64,000 nt of DNA from Nemertoderma westbladi (taxonomy: Eukaryota > Xenacoelomorpha > Nemertodermatida > Nemertodermatidae): positions 1 through 64,000 of the forward strand of contig JAUCBJ010000187.1 of assembly GCA_032718475.1 (NCBI GenBank), read 5' to 3'. Below are positions 57,707 through 64,000 of the stretch, one piece after another. A program made the position numbers and the translations under genes. Every line of letters starts with the position of its first letter. Position 1 is the stretch's first letter. The notes beneath the pieces are model-generated. The model worked only from the letters and a program-made list of their open reading frames with translations, was not told the origin of the DNA and did not search any database.

Positions 57707-59105
57707 ATTGTAAACCTAACAGACTCTTGGACAAACGCTTGCCGAAAATTAGCGTGGATTGTACGTTTTGTACAATACGTTAAAGGCAAACGCGACTTTA
57801 CACGTCGACTTACATTGACTGAGATTGACAGGTGTGAAATTAAATTAATTCGCCATTACCAACTGCGATATTTCGCACGCGAATTCACATCTATAAATCA
57901 AGGTCAACCAATCAAGTCGTCACCAATATTGAGTTGGAGTCCGATAATTTATAATGGCTTAATTTGTCATAAATCTCGGCTTCAAAACATTGACTTTAAC
58001 ACAAACTTTAGATACCCAATAATAATACCGCAGCATCACGAATTACAACGTGCAATGATACTGGACGCACATTTACATCTGAAACATGCTGGAAGACACC
58101 ACTGTCTTTCCTACTTACGTACAAGATTTGTATTAATTAGACCCAGTAAAGCGTTAAGTTCAGTGACACGTACGTGTATTATTTGTAAAAAGGTACACTC
58201 TAGAATAGGTACTCAAGAAATGAGTGAACTTCCACAAGCACGACTTCAAGCATTCAGACCACCTTTTACAGAGACTGGAATTGATTGCTTTGGTCCCATA
58301 CATACGAAACGTGGACGTATACTAGTAAAACGCTGGGGACTGATTTTCACATGTATGTCCAGTAGGGCAGTTCATATTGAACGTGTGATGGATCTTTCCA
58401 CCAACGCGTTTATACTAGCATTGCGGCGATTTATCGCTAGACGCGGACTAGTGAAATGCTTGTACTCAGACCAAGGGACAAACTTTGTTGGTGCCCGAAA
58501 TGAAATTGCTAGAGCCTTTAAGAAATTAGATCATGATCAAATCTCAAACGAACTACGTCCTTACAAGATTGTTTGGAAGTTTAATCCTCCAGATAGTCCA
58601 TGGAGAGGCGGAGTCTGGGAGAGATTGATTAGATCTATAAAAACAGCCATGGCAAAAGTAATTCCAGTAAACCACATTTTGACAGACGACCAACCGACAA
58701 CACTGTTTGTTGAAATCGAGGCAATACTAAATACTAGACCAATAGTATTAGTACCCGATGACAAACAATCCCAGTTTGCTTTGACACCGGCACACCTGCT
58801 TATGCAGGCACCGACTACTTTGACGCCTATTTCTTTTCCAATGGAAGGCGATAGCTACGGTAGAAAAGCGTGGAAAATCACGCAACTACTAGCTAACAAA
58901 TTCTGGGAAATATGGCAAAACCATTATTTGCCCTCTATTTCTGCCAGAACAACATGGTACAATAACACCCGCGCATTAACGTACTGTGACGGTACGGACA
59001 ATTGACGGTCGTACAGTAGACAGACCGACTCAACGTCTCGTACTTCTTGAAGAGACTCGAAACGAGTCTGGAGACTACAAATCTCCAACAAATGTTAGTA
59101 AATAA
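57707..59105 (+). pseudogene. Element D integrase
   Basis: NLTDSWTNACRKLAW, YQLRYFAREFTSINQGQPIK, HLKHAGRHHCLSYLRTRFVL, CIICKKVHSRIG (zinc part), ETGIDCFGPIHTKRG (Asp), YSDQGTNFVGARNEIARAF (Asp), PWRGGVWERLIRSIKTAM (Glu), SQFALTPAHLLMQAPTTL. Near 58960 a deletion of several dozen codons relative to B, with a frame change, removes part of the C-terminal domain. The last frame ends DRPTQRLVLLEETRNESG at TAA about 59103. Confidence 0.9.
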
Positions 59106-59158
59106 TTAGGAGTTTACAAATAGATTTCCACGTACCTGTACACTGTAGTAAGGACAGC

Positions 59159-59257
59159 GGTAGAATTCCATTGTCTTTATATGTGAACATTGAGGGTAGT
59201 ACCCTTATGTGTCACATAGGAGCGGGATTTGTAGGTATAAGAAATGGAATTCTACTT
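59159..59257 (+). promoter_or_regulatory. Conserved hairpin between pol and ORF3 (element D)
   Basis: GTAGAATTCCATT (59160-59172) pairs with AATGGAATTCTAC (59243-59255). The loop, with AGGGTAGTACCCT, is almost the same as in B although nothing is encoded. Confidence 0.65.
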
Positions 59258-59389
59258 GGAACTCACAATATTGAGACATTTTCGAAATTTTAGACAATCC
59301 ATTTGGATTTGAAAAATTTTTAAAATTTTCTCCAGTGAATAGATTTCAGGGTACAGTCGGGTGGAACTTAAAATTAGAGAAACAAGAGA

Positions 59390-59409
59390 GGAAGACTTGC
59401 GAGCCTTTC
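59390..59409 (+). repeat. 20-mer palindrome, copy D6, non-coding
   Basis: GGAAGACTTGCGAGCCTTTC, identical to copy D5. Counterpart of B3. Confidence 0.85.
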
Positions 59410-59530
59410 TTAAAAATTTTAATTAAATTTTACACGGTCTTGTTTCAATAAGTTACGTCAAAATAGACTTCCCTATATTTATTACTAATTCTTGACTGCT
59501 TATTTTCTGATAATAGTTTGGGATCAAAAG

Positions 59531-59735
59531 GTGAGTATTTTAGACTCACAGCCAGTTTAGCCCAAATTCGTTTTTATTTCGGCAAAAAATTTTAGATAAG
59601 AAGCAGCGTGTCATTAAAGAAACCCTAGATCTTAGGCTCTGGGTAGGAGGTTAGAGCGTTGTCGAGCCAAAAGGGCAGACGAAAACTCTCACGTCTCCTC
59701 ACAACTAACTACAAACTCTGTTGTATTCCCTCTAG
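59531..59735 (+). other. Putative 205-nt GT-AG intron before ORF3 (element D)
   Basis: AAAAG/GTGAGTATTTTAGACTC at 59531 and TTGTATTCCCTCTAG/ ending 59735. Both ends match B, where the intron is 200 nt. In both elements the joined frame is open across the junction from a TAG-TTTGGG shortly upstream. Confidence 0.55.
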
Positions 59736-61635
59736 TAGTAATGATTATGTAACTACACCTCTAATTATGGAGAAGGAGATACATGGAGAGCCGAGATGGG
59801 GATATGATATCCAAGAGGAAGCAGCAGCGCCATTCGAGAGATTTGGAGCCAAAGACTACACTATATTTGGTATAAAGGAATTATCAGAAAGTACTGCGAA
59901 ACTCGCGAGAACTAAATATGACTCGAATGTATTAAAGAGAAGGCAAAACGCATTAAATGAAAGAATCGAAAGTTTGCGCAAAACCTTCAATGAACTTTAC
60001 CCGTACGACGCTTTGTGTGATACGGGAGACATTAGCGAAGACCCCGATACTGAAATTAGTCGTTTGTATCATACCATGCAATACCTAAAGACGCACGAAC
60101 CTATGCCTGCGGTACGCGATGAATTCGATGGAATGCACCTTTACAGACGAACTCGAGGGGACGATAGAGAAACCAAGGAAGCATTTTCAGTTTATAAACT
60201 TTATTATCAATGCGGTTCTTGTATGCGCGAACAACGAAATGCGATTCCAATGCGTTTGAATAAGGAAAATCCCGAACCGATATTGGCGAGGTGTTCGAAC
60301 CATCAACAACTACGCTACCAGGAAGGAGGGTATCCTTTATCAAATCCATATCATTTGTTTGCTATGACTGGACCAAAGGCGGGAGAAACTGTCGTTTACC
60401 CACCTAAGGTTGTTGAACCCGATGCATTTGAACTTACGCTGGACGAGGCGAATCAGTCAACCCGCGAAAAGAAAGAAGCTCTTAGCCTATACAGAGCCTA
60501 CAAGGCTTTCGAGAAAGGTGAGATGGAAGAATGGGGCGGAAGACTCGCGAGCCTACCTTACCATTGGACGTCACACGATCAAACTCCAGCTAAGGAGATG
60601 ACACCGGAAGTTTTCGAGAGCATAAACTTTGCTCAAAACGTTATTCAGAGACTACAGATTGCATCCCCGGAGAGGACAAGAGAAATGCAACCATATAGTA
60701 CTTCGACTACGAAACCATTGAGTACGACACTCAATTTTCCTATTAGTATACCAGTCCGACAGGATACGACGTACGAAATACCCATCGTGGATCATCCAGA
60801 AATCATTTCAAACTTGGAGTTCCTTCCTGCAGTTGTTTTTAGCGATATGAGTAAGATATATGATTTACGTAGACATATTACTCAAAAGGTCATGTATAAC
60901 GTTCCACCTCATATTCAAGACTTTAGGGAACTGGATAGAGCTGGTGCTGATATAGCTCCGAGTAATTTGAAAGGATATTTAACCAGAACGATTCGTTTAT
61001 GGATTGGAACTGGAACCTTCGAGTCGGATACAGATATTGCCGCGGATTGGCGAGGTAAGGTTATTCGTTTCGAAGATGATAAGGACATAGAGAAGATTTG
61101 GCAACCTTCGGAAGAATTGTTGGACGAATGGAATAGAACGTTTAGATCATTTTACGATAACGAGGGCGGCAGTCATCAACAGAGTTTGACTTCTAAGACT
61201 ATACAAATTAGAGCGGCGGACGGAGTCTTGCACGTTTTCAGTAGACAGAGGAGCGACAAACGAATGCCGATACCTCCAGCAAATACAAAGTGACACCATC
61301 TCATCACTGACATAGTAAAGAAGATGGACCAAGCTTGTAATATCGATGCTAGAATGCTACCGAAGATGGTAAGAAATATGATTTTAGATAAAACTGTCGT
61401 AAAGATTGGATCAGGAGTAAGAGAGGACTTAATTAGCGACTTTGCCGGCATGACGGACAGCGATGACCGACTACCGACACCGTACGTCGACACTCGACCT
61501 CTTATTTTGTGGTCTATAGAACAGGGATATTTTCGTGAGTATAATACTCAGAAGACTGGAACTGGATACATTTCCTACCTGTTATTCAATTGGGATTATA
61601 AGGAAAGTAAGAGAGCTGATGCGAAGAGACAGTAA
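59736..61635 (+). pseudogene. Element D ORF3, accessory protein of ~630 codons, one TGA
   Basis: First ATG at 59767 (MEKEIHGEPRWGYDIQEEAA). STAKLARTKYDSNVLKRR and ELYPYDALCDTGDISEDPD form a helical N-terminal part; then HLYRRTRGDDRETKEAFSVY, YYQCGSCMREQRNAIPMRLN, ENPEPILARCSNHQQLRYQE, a C-x2-C / C-x2-H zinc-ribbon-like core that is the part best kept in B. After a palindrome copy (GRLASLP) comes a long region unknown in B (FLPAVVFSDMSKIYDLRRHI, GYLTRTIRLWIGTGTFESDT). TGA at 61291 interrupts it; the same frame continues to TAA 61633-61635, eight bases before element E. No membrane helix or signal peptide, so it does not look like env. Function unknown. Confidence 0.7.
60538..60557 (+). repeat. 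20-mer palindrome, copy D7, inside ORF3
   Basis: GGAAGACTCGCGAGCCTACC, read GRLASLP after KGEMEEWG. Same position as B2 but another frame. Confidence 0.88.
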
Positions 61636-61642
61636 CAATACC

Positions 61643-63524
61643 TGCAATATCTTACTGTAAAGTTTGTGAATCAAATCATAAATCCGACCTTCTCACCAAA
61701 ACAGTAAACTCCAAGTAAGCGAAAATATTGCAGTATTGGTCCCTTATAACCGGTGAGGCAGAAAACAGTCTACGAGCAGACAAACTTCGATAAAACAAAA
61801 TCCCGCGCAGCGAATCCTAAAATCAGGCTGACTCACTGACGGACTAAGGGGCTCGTATACTTTGCCGCGGTGTGATTTATATGGTTGGGCGAAAGAGACG
61901 CTAGCTAGGTGCAGAGATTTGGAGATGTCTAACTAGCGGGCAAAGCGCAGTACGGACAAAAGTTAATTTTATATATTTTGAGGTGTAAATAATTTCTAAC
62001 TCGCGTGTGTTAATTCTGAACCGTCAAAATCAGTTTTGCTCCTTCATATATATAATTACTGGGTACGGTGTGCATTTTACAAATATTCTAATTTTGTAAC
62101 TTGTAGGTCCAATACTCACGAATAATAAGGTTCCTTCCCCTCTTGCGTATTTCCAGGACTCAAATTCAGGCATAAGATTAATGCTACGCCCAGAATTCGG
62201 CAATTTTTTAATTTACCAGGTCCCTAATACTAAGAAGAAATGTGTTAGTTTACTACTGTAGGCGTACGGTTACAAATAGCTAGCCTGGCGTCCTATCTAG
62301 AATTTTAGTCACCTAGGTAGGCTGGGTAACTTCCTATCAGGACGTTGGCGGGGACACGGTAGATGTTAGTATATCCCTAATAGCCCCAATTTATTTGCGC
62401 CTAGTCGTAAACTGCCCTACCGCCTGAACGGTACAATCCTAATTCAGGTGAAACACAGTAACCCTCCTAGCCTACAAGTTCTAACGCAATGGACACCGTT
62501 GTACTACAAATAGTCGCAGACGCACCTGTACTTAGCAAGAGTTAGGCGTACAGTTTGCTGCACCCTACCAATGTGTATGCTTCGTACCAGTGTGCCTACG
62601 TCCTATCTGCGTACTAGTATCTCTGCCTGCTCTCTCCCCCCGTAGGAATATGAAGGTCTACTGCGGTTTTTTCCTGAATTAAAACAGTACAGTCCCTAAG
62701 ATGTAATTTTAGGCGTACAGCGTGTCACTACCTCTACCTTTGATCTTTGGTCTTACGCTTAGGTAGCAAGGCATCGAACGCTGTCTAACCTTTCAGGCGA
62801 TGGGCGAATAACTAAGATGATATTGCAGGTTGTCTCCTGTCTACATTCCCTTGATGTTCCCGTTCATTGCTGCGGCCCGAAGTCTAGCCAGCCATCCTGT
62901 CCCTTAGTTGAGTTCACCGTGGTGAAGCATGATAAAACAGATAGAAAAGGACAGATGTGACAAGTATTTCTAACTTTTATTACAAAATCAAACAATAACT
63001 ATTATACAATAAACGATGTAATCTGAAATAATAATCTGTGTAAGAATGAAGATGTGTAAGAAAGATAGATTGATAACTAATGAACGAAATCGCACCTTTT
63101 ATACCAAATTTGTGCCGCAATCAATCGAGAAAATTCTCGATTGTTCTATAGGTTCTAACAGGTTTTTAAAGATAGCTATTGGTCCAGCTAATATATAACT
63201 TGCACGACATTGGTTACAATCAAATAACTACAGTCTCATTGGTTAATCTAGGTACAGACAAATGCAATTTAATTTGTAGCGGTCAATTTAAATGAGTTGA
63301 ACTTCTGCACAAAAAATAATTCGCACCTACTAGGATTCGAACTCAATACCTACTACATATATAATTTCCAACGCTCTACCGACTGAGCTACTGAACCACT
63401 TGACTAAACATCGTACAATAGATATAACAAATACAATGAGGACTTAATGTAATCTTTAACAAAGTTAATTCGAATAAAATAAAAATTTTGAAAATCCACG
63501 GCATTTAGGGAATATAATTCTATA
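61643..63524 (-). repeat. 3' LTR of element E
   Basis: Reverse complement of the D 5' LTR, 1882 bp. It is followed on its inner side (63525 on) by sequence like that next to B's 3' LTR, which marks it as the 3' LTR of a minus-strand element rather than the missing end of D. Confidence 0.8.
63322..63398 (-). other. tRNA-like module in LTR of element E
   Basis: Same module as 46749-46822: A box 63390-63373, B box 63344-63333 on the minus strand, both without change in the core. Confidence 0.6.
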
Positions 63525-64000
63525 CCGCTCCATGAAAACAGGATATTATCGTGCATAAAATATACGGTTTTCACCAATAATCAATCAAACTATAGAATAC
63601 TTAGGGCGTACTTACATATTTACAAATTAAATTTCAAACAATACTTCCTTTCTACATAATGATTCGATACAAAATAATTACAAATTCAAACTTTACATAT
63701 TTAAGGCTCTACTAAGTAAGTACAATATAAATCTAAATTAAATTCACTAATATAAATCTATTGCATCTCAATATTGCATAAATTCAAACAATTACAAATA
63801 CAAATAAATGAAAATCATAAGAAAGGCTCGCGAGTCTTCCATCTACTATTGCATCTCAAATATTGCATAAATTCAAATAATTACAAATACTTTCGTGCCT
63901 AAATGTAGATTGCATAAGTTCGGAATAATTACAAATATGAGTCTTTCTAAGCACAAAACTTTCTAACTATAAAACTTTCAAAATACAAAATATAACACTT
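63525..64000 (-). mobile_element. 3' end of element E (internal part continues beyond the window)
   Basis: Starts with CCGCTCCATGAAAACAG, as B at 9653-9669, followed by AT-rich sequence with repeated TACAAATTCAAA-like words and one palindrome copy, the order seen in B at 9653-10140. No coding part is reached. Confidence 0.7.
63821..63840 (-). repeat. 20-mer palindrome, copy E1, non-coding
   Basis: In element sense GGAAGACTCGCGAGCCTTTC. Counterpart of B1 (10120). Confidence 0.8.

Larger units (their letters stand above)
46622..61642 (+). mobile_element. Element D: BEL/Pao retrotransposon of the B family, 3' end cut off by element E
   Basis: 5' LTR, leader with splice signals, gag, pol and ORF3 in the order of element B. 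Inserted in element C. Element E is inserted at 61643, so the 3' LTR is not in the window. Lesions: stops at 49725, 50592, 51773 and 61291, frameshifts near 51440, 52137 and 58960, and a 1.2-kb insert in pol. Confidence 0.88.

Noticed and set aside
46622-63524. Giant DNA transposon with 1.9-kb terminal inverted repeats
   Set aside because: The cargo is a BEL/Pao retrotransposon, the related element B has direct LTRs, and sequence past 63524 matches the inner side of B's 3' LTR. Nested insertion explains it.

Overview
The window is a eukaryotic, probably invertebrate metazoan, transposable-element cluster. Evidence: several large BEL/Pao LTR retrotransposons, a Ty3/Gypsy element, a LINE, foldback and terminal-inverted-repeat DNA elements, canonical GT-AG splice signals, AT-rich spacers and poly-G tracts. 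There are no rRNA genes, operons or bacterial signals. The only piece that looks like a host gene is one possible signal-peptide exon at 31082-31248. The species cannot be named from sequence alone.

Layout. 1-4485: 3' part of a BEL/Pao element (called A): the last 45 codons of pol, a long post-pol region and a Cys-rich accessory ORF with one TGA. 4486-6450: an unassigned coiled-coil ORF on the minus strand. 6475-7682 and 23531-23630: a plus-strand LINE split by a 15.8-kb minus-strand BEL/Pao element (B, 7683-23530) with LTRs of nearly 2 kb, gag, pol and a third ORF. 24977-26114: a foldback element between TTAA repeats. 26763-29627: a 5'-deleted Gypsy element with intact LTR outer ends and a 5-bp target duplication (ATGCC). 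33040-46621: a second BEL/Pao lineage (C), split by a 2.35-kb element with 34-bp terminal inverted repeats (42198-44544). 46622-61642: element D, same family as B, on the plus strand, itself carrying a GC-rich 1.2-kb insert at 56495-57706. 61643-64000: the 3' end of element E (same family, minus strand), inserted at the end of D's third ORF, so that D and E LTRs face each other and look like a giant inverted repeat.

The B/D/E family is the unusual part. (1) A 20-base near-palindrome, consensus GGAAGGCTTGCGAGCCTACC in element sense, occurs 17 times: 9 in B, 7 in D, 1 in E. It sits in gag, pol, ORF3 and non-coding parts, is always in element-sense orientation, and is used in all three reading frames. 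(2) A third ORF after pol has a conserved C-x2-C...C-x2-H motif and is preceded, in both B and D, by a 200-205 nt GT-AG intron. (3) A non-coding hairpin with a compensatory base change lies between pol and ORF3. (4) The LTRs carry a tRNA-like module with A and B boxes at the same place and in sense orientation. Gag (DUF1759 and zinc knuckles), protease, reverse transcriptase, RNase H and integrase are otherwise typical of BEL/Pao. All copies carry stops or frameshifts, so each is at best recently inactivated; D has the longest open pol (about 1450 codons).
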